64,000 nt of DNA from an uncultured Dorea sp. (lineage in GTDB: Bacteria; Bacillota; Clostridia; Lachnospirales; Lachnospiraceae): contig CAJTVY010000009.1 in the NCBI GenBank assembly GCA_910579925.1, forward strand, positions 1 to 64,000. Reading direction: 5' to 3'. Below are positions 35,037-43,187 of this stretch, in pieces (the stretch's first letter is position 1; the number at the start of each line of letters is the position of its first letter). Both the position numbers and the translations under genes were made by a program. The notes under the pieces were generated by a model, which had not been told where the DNA came from, ran no database searches, and was given only the letters and a program-made list of their open reading frames with translations.

Positions 35037-36188
35037 CTACTTCTTCAACTTCGGATCCAGTGCATCCCGCAGTCCGTCCCCGACAAAGTTAAATGCAAAC
35101 ATGATCAGGCAGATCACAAGCGCCGGTATAAAAAGCTGGTACGGGCAGGAACGAAGGTTCTCTGTCGCATCGTTACACATGGTTCCAAGACTTGCAAGCG
35201 GCGGCTGAAGACCGATTCCCAGGAATCCAAGAAACGCTTCCATAAAGATCGCCGACGGGATCAGCATCGTAACCGTTACCAGAATGGAACCCATGGCATT
35301 GGGGATCAGATGCTGGAACAGAATGGTCTTAGTAGAAGAACCAATCGTCTTTGCCGCAAGAACAAACTCCTGCTCTCTGAGACTTAATACCTGGCCCCGG
35401 ACCACCCTGGCCATGTCTACCCAGTAAACTGTTCCAAGCGCTACAATAATACTCTTAAGTCCTGTTCCCAGGACAACCATAATCAGAATCACATACAGGG
35501 TCAGCGGAATCGTACTGATAATATCTACGACACGCATCATAATCGTATCCACCATACCGCCTGCATAACCAGAGACTCCTCCGAAGATAATACCGATAAT
35601 CATATTTACAAGCACCGCTACAAAAGCAACCATCAAAGATACTCTTGTTCCATACATCAGCCTTGTCAGAATATCCCTGCCAAGGTTGTCTGTTCCCAGG
35701 ACATAGGATTTATTAAATACATGCTTCGTTGGATACAGTACACGCGTATCGGGATCTGCAATCATGTATGGCTTACTGCCATAATACAGACCGATCTCTT
35801 TTCCATTACAGTCAAAAATCGTCATAGAAGAATCCGATTCTTCCCGTACTTTCTTAAGCTGACTTCCCAACGTTCCATCCTTATTCACCCATACCACCTT
35901 AAGAGACTGGGTAATATACAGATACCCGTCTTTATCCGGAGCCTCATACACTTTCATCCAAGGCGGAATATTCACAAGTTCCAGATTCTGAGCCGAATAA
36001 CTGTATTTTGTAAAAAGCGGTCCTGCCAGCGCAAACAACAGAAGCAGAAGAATAATTACAAATCCTGCTATCGCCGTCGGCTTACGCCGGAACCGAAACC
36101 ATACATCTCCCGCAAACGTCCGGTTCTTTTTCCATAATTTTTCACGGTCCTCATTGGAGGACTCAAGCATTTCCCATTTATTCTCCAT
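35037..36188 (-). CDS. oppC: Oligopeptide ABC transporter permease OppC
   Basis: 383-residue permease. The N-terminal cytoplasmic tail and the first helix (IAGFVIILLLLLFALAGPL) are followed by a periplasmic-type insertion of about 110 residues. The membrane domain has the EAA loop (RGQVLSLREQEFVLAAKTIGSS) and five more helices. The ATG at 36188 is chosen because AGGAGG lies 9 nt before it; upstream in-frame ATGs overlap oppB and lack a site. It partners with OppB. Confidence 0.9.
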   Translation of the reverse strand: MENKWEMLESSNEDREKLWKKNRTFAGDVWFRFRRKPTAIAGFVIILLLLLFALAGPLFTKYSYSAQNLELVNIPPWMKVYEAPDKDGYLYITQSLKVVWVNKDGTLGSQLKKVREESDSSMTIFDCNGKEIGLYYGSKPYMIADPDTRVLYPTKHVFNKSYVLGTDNLGRDILTRLMYGTRVSLMVAFVAVLVNMIIGIIFGGVSGYAGGMVDTIMMRVVDIISTIPLTLYVILIMVVLGTGLKSIIVALGTVYWVDMARVVRGQVLSLREQEFVLAAKTIGSSTKTILFQHLIPNAMGSILVTVTMLIPSAIFMEAFLGFLGIGLQPPLASLGTMCNDATENLRSCPYQLFIPALVICLIMFAFNFVGDGLRDALDPKLKK

Positions 36189-36207
36189 CGTATCCGTCCT
36201 CCTGTCC

Positions 36208-37125
36208 TTACTCATACTTAATTCTCGGGTCAATCAGGCAATAAAAAATATCCACGATAAATACCATGGCAAGCAGGAATGTGGCATAGAAAACCGTCAC
36301 ACCCATAATCGTGGTATAATCCCTCATTGAAACGCTGTTTACAAAATGAACTCCCAGCCCCGGAACCGCAAAGATTTTCTCTACAACAAAACTTCCTGAC
36401 AGAAGATTTGCCACCGTGGGACCAAGTACGGTAATAACAGGTATCAAGGCATTGCGAAGCGCATGCTTGAAAATTACTTTTGGTTCGGACAATCCCTTTG
36501 CCCTGGCTGTCCGTATATAATCCTGCCCCATGACCTCTAACAGGCTTGAACGCATCTGTCTGGCCAGATAGCTGACAGAATAACCCCCAAGAGTGATAAC
36601 CGGAAGAATGTAGCCTTTCCAGGAATCTAATCCAAAACTTGGCAGTACGCCCATTCTGAAAGAAAATATGTAGATCAGCATAGAAGCGATAACAAAGGAA
36701 GGTATCGTCACCCCGATTGTGGCGATTGCCATAATCAGCATGTCCTGCCATTTGCCGTTTTTCACAGCCGCCAGAATCCCCATGGGAATAGAAGCCAAGA
36801 CCACAAAGATAATTGTAATTCCTCCGAGCTTTGCCGATACAGGGAATCCATTCGAAATAAAGTCATTCACAGATTTCCCGGTGAATTTGTAAGAAGGGCC
36901 GAAGTCTCCATGAAGAAGTCCCTTCAGATAATCAAAGAACTGCTTTGGAAGCGGATCGTCCAGATGATACTTGGCATTCAGCGCCGCCTCCACTTCCGCA
37001 CTGATATTCCGGTCGCTGGTAAACGGACCTCCAGGTACAGAGTGCATGATCACGAATGTCAGAAGTATGATCAGAAAGAGCGCAACCAACATCAGTCCTA
37101 ACCGTTTTGCAAAATAACGAACCAT
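36208..37125 (-). CDS. oppB: Oligopeptide ABC transporter permease OppB
   Basis: 305-residue permease with six transmembrane helices. The first (LGLMVALFLIILLTFVIMH) is followed by the SVPGGPF motif typical of OppB/DppB, and the EAA loop (VMGQDYIRTARAKGLSEPKVI) lies near residue 205. The ATG at 37125 follows AGGGGG; the longer frame from 37167 would translate a 5' leader hairpin. It is the first gene of oppBCDFA-cyclophilin. Confidence 0.93.
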   Translation of the reverse strand: MVRYFAKRLGLMLVALFLIILLTFVIMHSVPGGPFTSDRNISAEVEAALNAKYHLDDPLPKQFFDYLKGLLHGDFGPSYKFTGKSVNDFISNGFPVSAKLGGITIIFVVLASIPMGILAAVKNGKWQDMLIMAIATIGVTIPSFVIASMLIYIFSFRMGVLPSFGLDSWKGYILPVITLGGYSVSYLARQMRSSLLEVMGQDYIRTARAKGLSEPKVIFKHALRNALIPVITVLGPTVANLLSGSFVVEKIFAVPGLGVHFVNSVSMRDYTTIMGVTVFYATFLLAMVFIVDIFYCLIDPRIKYE

Positions 37126-37144
37126 TATTTTTCCCCCTGTTTTC

Positions 37145-37166
37145 TGTCCGGACGCTTGTCCGGACA
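37145..37166 (-). promoter_or_regulatory. Perfect hairpin in the opp leader
   Basis: TGTCCGGAC and GTCCGGACA form a 9-bp stem with a 4-nt loop in the RNA, 20 nt upstream of the oppB ATG and downstream of the predicted start of transcription. Each arm contains the palindrome GTCCGGAC. No T-run follows, so it is more likely an mRNA-stabilising hairpin or an operator than a terminator. Confidence 0.55.
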
Positions 37167-37193
37167 CTTTCTTCCTATTAGTCTTATCTATAT

Positions 37194-37223
37194 AATATAC
37201 ATTCTTTATGCATAAGTTGTCAA
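37194..37223 (-). promoter_or_regulatory. opp operon promoter
   Basis: Minus strand TTGACA (37218-37223), 18-bp spacer and TATATT (37194-37199). The -35 is also one arm of an inverted repeat TGTCAATA/TATTGACA (37218-37250), which also contains AATACA-C-TGTATT at its upstream side, a candidate activator or repressor site. Confidence 0.75.
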
Positions 37224-37252
37224 TATCTTATGTAATACAGTGTATTGACAAG

Positions 37253-37304
37253 CAGCCTGCAACTAACTGTTCACTATGGGAAAGCTGAACGGTTACGCAG
37301 ACTG
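37253..37304. other. Imperfect hairpin after the SPFH gene
   Basis: CAGCCTGC (37253-37260) pairs with GCAGACTG (37297-37304, one wobble), and GTTCA/TGAAC forms the inner stem. It sits between the end of the ydjGHI-like cluster and the opp promoter. Without a T-run it is at best a weak terminator. Otherwise the 37226-37399 space holds no gene I can support. Confidence 0.4.
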
Positions 37305-37399
37305 CCTGGCGCTGATTAATATGGTTTCAGACAATTTCCACATGCACTATCCTACTATAAATACTCATTCATTGATACCGGAAATTTTATCCCTGCTCT

Positions 37400-38707
37400 T
37401 TACTGAATATCCCTGTCGTCAAAGGGGTCTCCGCATTCCGGACAGAACTTCGGCAAATTTGCAGGATCCTCCGGCTCGAAGCCGCATTTGTCGCATCGAT
37501 ACTGAGGAACCCCGGCCGGTTTCGGCTTCCCGCACTCAGAACAGAACTTCCCCTTGTTCACCGTACCGCAGGAACAGGTCCACCCTGCCGCCACTGGCCT
37601 TTTAGCGCCGCATTCCACACAGAATTTCCCCTTGTTCACCGTACCGCAGGAACAGGTCCACCCTGTCTCATTGTCCTCATATGCCGGCTGCGCCGGGCTT
37701 CGCTGCCCCATGGCATACAGATCCTGAAGGTTCACACCGCCTGCCTGCTGGGCCATTCCCATGCCCATGAAGCCGGACATCGCCCCGTTTTTATTGGCTG
37801 CCGCCGAGCGCATGGCATCCGCCTGTGCGCCAACGAGGGTCGCCGCCGCCATCCCAGGGTCGCGCATAACCGCTGACTTCTGGAGCTGTTTAATCATCTC
37901 TTCGTCCTCTTTCGAGGCCGTCACACTGTTGACACCCAGAGAATAGACCATGATTCCTCGAAGTTCCGTCCATTTCTTTGACAGAACCTCATTCAAGGCA
38001 TCTGACAATTCCATGGTGTGCCCCGGCAGGGCGCTGTAACGGATCCCCATCTCCGAAATCCTGGCAAAGGCCGGCTGTAATGCCGTAAGCAGTTCGGATT
38101 TCAACATAGAATCAATCTGATCCCTGGTATACACATACTCCACATTCCCGCAGACATTGGCATAAAACACCATGGGGTTTACGATCCGGTAAGAATATTC
38201 TCCGTTACACCGTATAGAAATATCCACGTCCAGCCCGATATTACGGTCTGCCACACGGAACGGCACAGGATTCTGCGTTCCGTATTTATTTCCCGGAATC
38301 TCCTTGATATTCACATAATAGATCCTCTGATTCCTCCCTGCGCCGCCTCCGAACTGAAACCGGCTCCAGGCTTCCTTCGCAATCCCTTTCAGCCCTTCCA
38401 CAAAGGAACCTCCGAACACCGAGGGACTGGTTTTAGTATCGTAGGTATACGCTCCCGGCTCTGCACATGCGTCGATAACCTTCCCGTCCTCCACAATAAT
38501 CATACACTGTCCGTTGGCCACGGCAATGTGAGAACCGTCTGTGATGATATTATCATCACCTTTCCGGTTGGACGAACGACCCGATACGTGTTTTTCTCCT
38601 TTTGCCACCAATACGTCTGCATCCAGTGCGTCACAACAAAAATATTCCTTCCACTGATCTGCCAGCGTCCCACTGGCAGCCGTCCATGCTGCCTTAATTA
38701 ATCCCAT
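37400..38707 (-). CDS. SPFH-domain protein with C-terminal zinc ribbons (YdjI-like)
   Basis: 435 residues. About 1-290 are an SPFH/flotillin-like (virion-core-protein-like) domain starting MGLIKAAWTAASGTLADQWKEYF. A short Ala/Gly/Met-rich linker follows, then three zinc ribbons: two near-identical 26-residue units (GWTCSCGTVNKGKFC, xECG) and a third (YRCDKCGFEPEDP, KFCPECGDPF). The first two share a 40-nt identical DNA repeat (37548-37587 and 37626-37665), showing recent duplication. It closes the zinc ribbon-TPM-SPFH cluster, which resembles the Bacillus subtilis ydjG-ydjH-ydjI genes that recruit PspA to membranes; no pspA is seen here. Confidence 0.85.
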   Translation of the reverse strand: MGLIKAAWTAASGTLADQWKEYFCCDALDADVLVAKGEKHVSGRSSNRKGDDNIITDGSHIAVANGQCMIIVEDGKVIDACAEPGAYTYDTKTSPSVFGGSFVEGLKGIAKEAWSRFQFGGGAGRNQRIYYVNIKEIPGNKYGTQNPVPFRVADRNIGLDVDISIRCNGEYSYRIVNPMVFYANVCGNVEYVYTRDQIDSMLKSELLTALQPAFARISEMGIRYSALPGHTMELSDALNEVLSKKWTELRGIMVYSLGVNSVTASKEDEEMIKQLQKSAVMRDPGMAAATLVGAQADAMRSAAANKNGAMSGFMGMGMAQQAGGVNLQDLYAMGQRSPAQPAYEDNETGWTCSCGTVNKGKFCVECGAKRPVAAGWTCSCGTVNKGKFCSECGKPKPAGVPQYRCDKCGFEPEDPANLPKFCPECGDPFDDRDIQ

Positions 38708-38728
38708 AATGAACTCCTTTCTATCCTT

Positions 38729-39577
38729 TTAAAACTTCCCGCTGGTTCCCGAGTGATCAGAGCTCATCCCGCCGCCTCCGCCGCTGGAATGATCCTCAGT
38801 CTGCCGTTCTGAGCGCGTGACAGTGTGGTATAAGAACCGGTCTGACCGGTCATAAAGCCGGAAACTCCCTTCTCTCAGATACTCCATCGCTCCATCCCGG
38901 CGCACTCTGGTATTCATACTCTTCTTCCATGTCAGCACTATAGCCAGCGACACCAGGAAGGATAACAGAAACGACACCCCGATAATCAGCGGAATTCTCC
39001 ACCCTTCTCCATAGGGATGATCCTCTGTGTACGGTTTTCCCTTCTCTGCCGCTGTCAGAAAATCCTCCGACATAGACACGTATTTCTCAAATGCATCATA
39101 AAACTCTCCGTCAGACAAGTCATCCAGAAACTTTTCTCCCATCCGCTCTCTTCCGTATGTAGTAAACGCCTCCGTTGCCGCACCGAATCCTACCAGCCCC
39201 CAGTCGCGTTCTGCCATGCTGATGGCAAGCATAATCCCGCTGTCCGAACAGTCTGCACCCAGGCCGTACTCTGCAAAAATCTGACGCTGCCAGTCCTTAA
39301 TATCGCCGCCTCCAAAGTCTGGTGTAGTAACAATATAGACTCCGGTACGATGCAGTTCTGAGACTCTGGCACACTCCCGTTCAAGATCTTCTTCCTCCTC
39401 CGAAGACAGAAGATGCGCATCATCCTGCACCCAGCCGTCAAACTGCGGGACATTTCCTCTGGCCATTACTTCCACGGTTCCCGCCTGTCGACAGACTGCA
39501 AGCGCCGCTAAGACTACAAACACTCGGAACCAGAGCCGGAAACCGGAAACCCCTGGCGCAATCTTCCTGTCATTCAT
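38729..39577 (-). CDS. TPM-domain membrane protein (YdjH/YgcG-like)
   Basis: 282 residues: a hydrophobic N-terminal segment (about 13-28, signal or anchor), a TPM domain (WVQDDAHLLSSEEEEDLERECARV, then GVYIVTTPDFGGGDIKDW), a second transmembrane helix near 193-213, and a Ser/Gly-rich tail (SSGGGGGMSSDHSGTSG). The TPM domain would lie outside the cell. TPM proteins have been linked to membrane stress and photosystem repair, with weak phosphatase activity in plants. The ATG at 39577 has GGAGG 9 nt upstream and follows the upstream stop by 2 nt. Confidence 0.82.
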   Translation of the reverse strand: MNDRKIAPGVSGFRLWFRVFVVLAALAVCRQAGTVEVMARGNVPQFDGWVQDDAHLLSSEEEEDLERECARVSELHRTGVYIVTTPDFGGGDIKDWQRQIFAEYGLGADCSDSGIMLAISMAERDWGLVGFGAATEAFTTYGRERMGEKFLDDLSDGEFYDAFEKYVSMSEDFLTAAEKGKPYTEDHPYGEGWRIPLIIGVSFLLSFLVSLAIVLTWKKSMNTRVRRDGAMEYLREGSFRLYDRSDRFLYHTVTRSERQTEDHSSGGGGGMSSDHSGTSGKF

Positions 39578-39579
39578 AA

Positions 39580-40659
39580 TTATACACCTCCAAAAAGCAG
39601 GATTCCCAGTATGGAACACACCACCGTTCCAATCGCCGTGAATCCGCCAAGATACCGCCAGAAAGCTCCCTGGTCAACCGGAAGTTCCCCTACCATCTTC
39701 CCGGTCTGTCCGTTAATGGCAAACTGATACTTCTTCCCCCGATACACCGTCTCGAACAGCCAGACAGGCAGAAGCGCATACAAAACCTTACCGTTCTGGG
39801 ACGCCAGATGCCTCCGCCTTACCGTCACCGACTGGTATCCCTGTACCGTTCTGCGAAGCACATGTTCTGCAGTGTTGTATAGACGTTCCTTTGCCCTTCC
39901 TTCTGCCGCCTTTGCATCCACATCATATTTATCCGTCTCATATCCGGCCAGATAAGCAGAACGGAAATCTGTCAGGCCGCTGTAGTCAAAAGGCTCGATG
40001 GGCTCCGTAGTATCGTCATCCATTTCCACGCTACCGTCCACCGGCACATGTACGAATTCCATCGTCCCTGCCCGGGTAACCAGATAGTAAGAAGTCTCGG
40101 TATAGTCATATTCGCTATCGCTCCACGCTCTGATCCTTGTTGCGTTAAAACTCATATCCGCACTGGCCTTACAGTCAAACAGCCAGTAGGGAACATAGCA
40201 TCCTCTCAGATTCTTCAGATAACTGCGGTCCCGGAAATTCTTCGGAAGCAGACGCTTCCCTTTGCAGAAATTGTGCAGCTTCTGTCTGGCCTCGTCGCCC
40301 TTAATCTGAAACGGAATCATAACGTCCGGTTCAGACTCTCCCGATGAAGTTCCATGAATCACCACCACATTGTCACAATAGGGGCAGACCGTACTCACCG
40401 TATTCTCATCTGCTTCCACTTTCGCTCCACAGGAAGGGCAGATATATAACCCGTCCTCTGTCCGCTTCGCCCCCTGTTCCGCCTTCTGGTATTCCCAATG
40501 CAGATCCTGCTCTCCCGGCGACTTCTCCTCCTGTTCATATCCCTCCATGGTTTCCAGGTCATACTGATTCCCACAGCTATTACAGGAAAGCTTCTGGGTC
40601 TTAGGTGAAAACTCCAGGGGCGCTCCGCAGCAAGGGCATTTATATTGTACAAAATCCAT
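39580..40659 (-). CDS. Zinc-ribbon membrane protein (YdjG-like)
   Basis: 359 residues. Two N-terminal zinc ribbons (YKCPCCGAPLEFSPKTQKLSCNSCG at 6-30; YICPSCGAKVEADENTVSTVCPYCDNVV at about 72-99) are followed by a central domain (PFQIKGDEARQKLHNFCKGKRLLP), a conserved YVPYWLFDC segment and a C-terminal transmembrane helix (about 335-357). This TFIIB-type zinc-ribbon architecture matches YdjG of Bacillus. It starts the three-gene cluster and lies 27 bp after aroA, so it may be read from the tyrA promoter. Confidence 0.85.
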   Translation of the reverse strand: MDFVQYKCPCCGAPLEFSPKTQKLSCNSCGNQYDLETMEGYEQEEKSPGEQDLHWEYQKAEQGAKRTEDGLYICPSCGAKVEADENTVSTVCPYCDNVVVIHGTSSGESEPDVMIPFQIKGDEARQKLHNFCKGKRLLPKNFRDRSYLKNLRGCYVPYWLFDCKASADMSFNATRIRAWSDSEYDYTETSYYLVTRAGTMEFVHVPVDGSVEMDDDTTEPIEPFDYSGLTDFRSAYLAGYETDKYDVDAKAAEGRAKERLYNTAEHVLRRTVQGYQSVTVRRRHLASQNGKVLYALLPVWLFETVYRGKKYQFAINGQTGKMVGELPVDQGAFWRYLGGFTAIGTVVCSILGILLFGGV

Positions 40660-40686
40660 TCTGTTCTCCTTCTGAAATGATATGGG

Positions 40687-41994
40687 TTAGTTACAAATAG
40701 TTTCCATCGTCTCAAAAAACTCTGGATATGATACATCCACACACTGACTGTCCTCGATGACCGTCTCACCTTCTGCAGCCAGCCCGGCAATCGAGAATGC
40801 CATCGCAATCCGGTGATCCAGATAGCTTTGGATATGCGCTCCCGAAAGGGGATTCCCCCCCTCGATCATCATTCCGTCGTCCGTAGGGCAGACCTTTGCA
40901 CCCATAGCTTTTAGATTTTCCGTAACCGTACTGATCCTGTCTGTCTCTTTTACCTTCAGTTCCCTTGCATCCTTAATGATGGTCGTACCTTCTGCATATG
41001 CTGCCATTACCGCAATCATGGGAATTTCATCAATCAGGGTTGGAATCAGGCTTCCCCCTATCGTTGTCCCGTGAAGCGTACCGGATCTGACCAGGATATC
41101 ACAGGTCGGCTCGCCCAGATTCTCCGTCCCCTGGCGCTCCAGACAGGTAATATCCGCACCCATAGCTTCACAGACCTTAAGAAATCCCGCTCTGGTCGGA
41201 TTCGTACCCACGTTCCGTATCAGCAGTTCTGATCCCGGAACCAGAAGACCGGCCCCTATGAAATAAGCCGCAGACGAGATATCCCCCGGCACATGAATTT
41301 TCTGCCCATAGATCTGCTTACAGGGATATATCCCTGCAGTTGCGCAGCCGTCAGAATGTAAAACCGACGTCACCTTTGCGCCAAAACCTTGCAGCATAAG
41401 TTCCGTATGATTACGTGATAAAGCCGGTTCCGTCACCAAAGTCTCACTATCGGCATAAAGTCCTGCAAGAAGGACTGCTGATTTCACCTGTGCCGAAGCA
41501 ACCGGCGACTGATAATGAATACCATGAAGCCTGCCGGGTTCTATCTTAAGCGGAGCACAGTCGTTGCCATAGACACTGTATATATGCGCACCCATCTGAC
41601 TCAGCGGCGTCATGATCCGCCCCATGGGACGGGAATTCAAAGACTCATCCCCAGACATGACAGACTTGAAATTCTGGCCTGCCAGAATACCGGACATAAG
41701 CCGTGTAGTGGTTCCGCTGTTGCCCACATTAAGCGTTTCAAAAGGAGCAGTCAGACCCTTAAGACCCTTGCCCCGTATCACAACCCTCTCCTTCTTCTGT
41801 TCGATCTCAATGCCCATCTTCCGAAAACACTGAATCGTAGACAGACAGTCCGCACCCTTCAGAAAATTCGTAATCTCTGTGGTTCCCATCGCAATAGCCC
41901 CCAGCATTACGGAGCGATGGGAGACAGACTTATCTCCCGGAACCCTGATCTCGCCTCTTAGTCCCCGTTTCGGATAAATAGTTTTAACGCTCAT
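40687..41994 (-). CDS. aroA: 3-phosphoshikimate 1-carboxyvinyltransferase
   Basis: EPSP synthase of the shikimate pathway, which joins shikimate-3-phosphate and PEP. Its 435 residues fit the family, with VPGDKSVSHRSVMLGAIA at 18-35, LNVGNSGTTTRL near 92-103 and the C-terminal ELKVKETDRI and YLDHRIAMAFSIAGL segments near 335 and 400. Position 96 of the glyphosate-site motif is glycine in GNSGTT. The ATG at 41994 lies 11 nt inside tyrA, and the frame continuing up to 42102 is not needed. It is coupled to tyrA. Confidence 0.95.
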   Translation of the reverse strand: MSVKTIYPKRGLRGEIRVPGDKSVSHRSVMLGAIAMGTTEITNFLKGADCLSTIQCFRKMGIEIEQKKERVVIRGKGLKGLTAPFETLNVGNSGTTTRLMSGILAGQNFKSVMSGDESLNSRPMGRIMTPLSQMGAHIYSVYGNDCAPLKIEPGRLHGIHYQSPVASAQVKSAVLLAGLYADSETLVTEPALSRNHTELMLQGFGAKVTSVLHSDGCATAGIYPCKQIYGQKIHVPGDISSAAYFIGAGLLVPGSELLIRNVGTNPTRAGFLKVCEAMGADITCLERQGTENLGEPTCDILVRSGTLHGTTIGGSLIPTLIDEIPMIAVMAAYAEGTTIIKDARELKVKETDRISTVTENLKAMGAKVCPTDDGMMIEGGNPLSGAHIQSYLDHRIAMAFSIAGLAAEGETVIEDSQCVDVSYPEFFETMETICN

Positions 41995-43078
41995 AGACAA
42001 TATACCTGAATTTCTGCAGTAATTCCGCCGCCCTCTTAGAAGACGAATCATCATAGAATTCAATACGCAGAACCCCTTCTTCAAATTCTCTGTTGTGAAC
42101 AATTCCTATATTCTTAAGATTCAGATTATTAGAGGCAAGGATTGTGGCAATGGCTGCAATTCCTCCTGCCTCGTCAATAATATCACAATAAACCTCATAC
42201 GCTTTCTTAATCGGACCTGCCAAAGACGCCGGAATCGAATTCCGGTAATTTCTGGAAGTGTCGAACAGATGATAGATTCCCTGTTCATCCTCCCGGTCGA
42301 TCAGATCTTTTGCTCTTTCCAGCGTCTGAATATATTCTCCAAGAATCTTTGAAAGAGGTTCTCTGTTTTTCACACAGATGTGCTGCCACATGGTAGGCGA
42401 TGAAGACGCAATTCTTGTGATATCTTTGAAGCCTCCGGCGGCAAGGTTTTTCATCAGCTCACCTTCTGTGTCTGTATCACGCACGAAATTCACCAGACTG
42501 GCCGCAATAATATGCGGAAGGTGGCTGATGGTTCCTGTCACATAATCATGCTCTTCGTAGTTAAGAAGAACCGGAATTGCCCGCAGCGCCTGGACAAAGT
42601 CTGCATAACGCTCCACCTTTTCCTTACGCACTCCCTTTGCAGGCGTCAGCACATAATATGCATTCTCTATCAACAGCGCTTTGGAATTCACATAGCCGCT
42701 CTTCTCAGAACCTGCCATTGGATGTCCGCCGATAAAATATTCCTCAATCCCCAAAGCCTCCACCTCTCTGTGGATATTCGTCTTTACGCTCCCCACATCC
42801 GTCAGGACACAGTCCTCATGAAGATACTGCGCAGCCTGTTTCAGATAAGCCGTATTATAAGAAACCGGCGCACACAGGAATATGTAGCTGCAATGATAAA
42901 AATTATCATCAATCGTCGTTGCAGCTACATCAATCACAGCTTCCTGCGTCGCCAGCGCCAGCGTCTCCTTATTCTTATCAAATGCCACGATCTCATAGTC
43001 CGGGAAATACTGCCGGATTGCCTGGGCAATCGAACCGCCGATCAGTCCCAGGCCAATAAATCCGATTTTATGCCTCAT
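41984..43078 (-). CDS. tyrA: Prephenate dehydrogenase with ACT domain
   Basis: NAD-dependent oxidative decarboxylation of prephenate to 4-hydroxyphenylpyruvate, the tyrosine branch. The 364 residues have an N-terminal Rossmann fold (IGFIGLGLIGGSIAQAIR, 5-22), the helical domain (GGHPMAGSEKSGY near 122, a catalytic-His region, then HIIAASLVN) and a C-terminal ACT-type regulatory domain (NLKNIGIVHNREFEEGVLRIEFYD), suggesting tyrosine feedback. The ATG at 43078 has AAGGAG 10 nt upstream. A strong promoter lies at 43112-43141. Confidence 0.94.
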   Translation of the reverse strand: MRHKIGFIGLGLIGGSIAQAIRQYFPDYEIVAFDKNKETLALATQEAVIDVAATTIDDNFYHCSYIFLCAPVSYNTAYLKQAAQYLHEDCVLTDVGSVKTNIHREVEALGIEEYFIGGHPMAGSEKSGYVNSKALLIENAYYVLTPAKGVRKEKVERYADFVQALRAIPVLLNYEEHDYVTGTISHLPHIIAASLVNFVRDTDTEGELMKNLAAGGFKDITRIASSSPTMWQHICVKNREPLSKILGEYIQTLERAKDLIDREDEQGIYHLFDTSRNYRNSIPASLAGPIKKAYEVYCDIIDEAGGIAAIATILASNNLNLKNIGIVHNREFEEGVLRIEFYDDSSSKRAAELLQKFRYIVYER

Positions 43079-43111
43079 AATTTCTCTGCTCCTTGATATC
43101 AAATTACATTT

Positions 43112-43141
43112 ATTTTACCGCAAACAGTCCCCATTTGTCAA
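43112..43141 (-). promoter_or_regulatory. tyrA-aroA promoter
   Basis: Minus strand TTGACA (43136-43141), 18-bp spacer and TAAAAT (43112-43117), 33 bp before the tyrA ATG. Confidence 0.8.
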
Positions 43142-43187
43142 TAATTTGAGGCTTTAATGCGTTAAAGTATATAGGAGCAGAATATCC

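Noticed and set aside
37276..37605. Plus-strand frame overlapping the end of the SPFH gene
   Set aside because: Opposite the zinc-ribbon coding region, Cys/Pro/Arg artefact; no ribosome-binding site.
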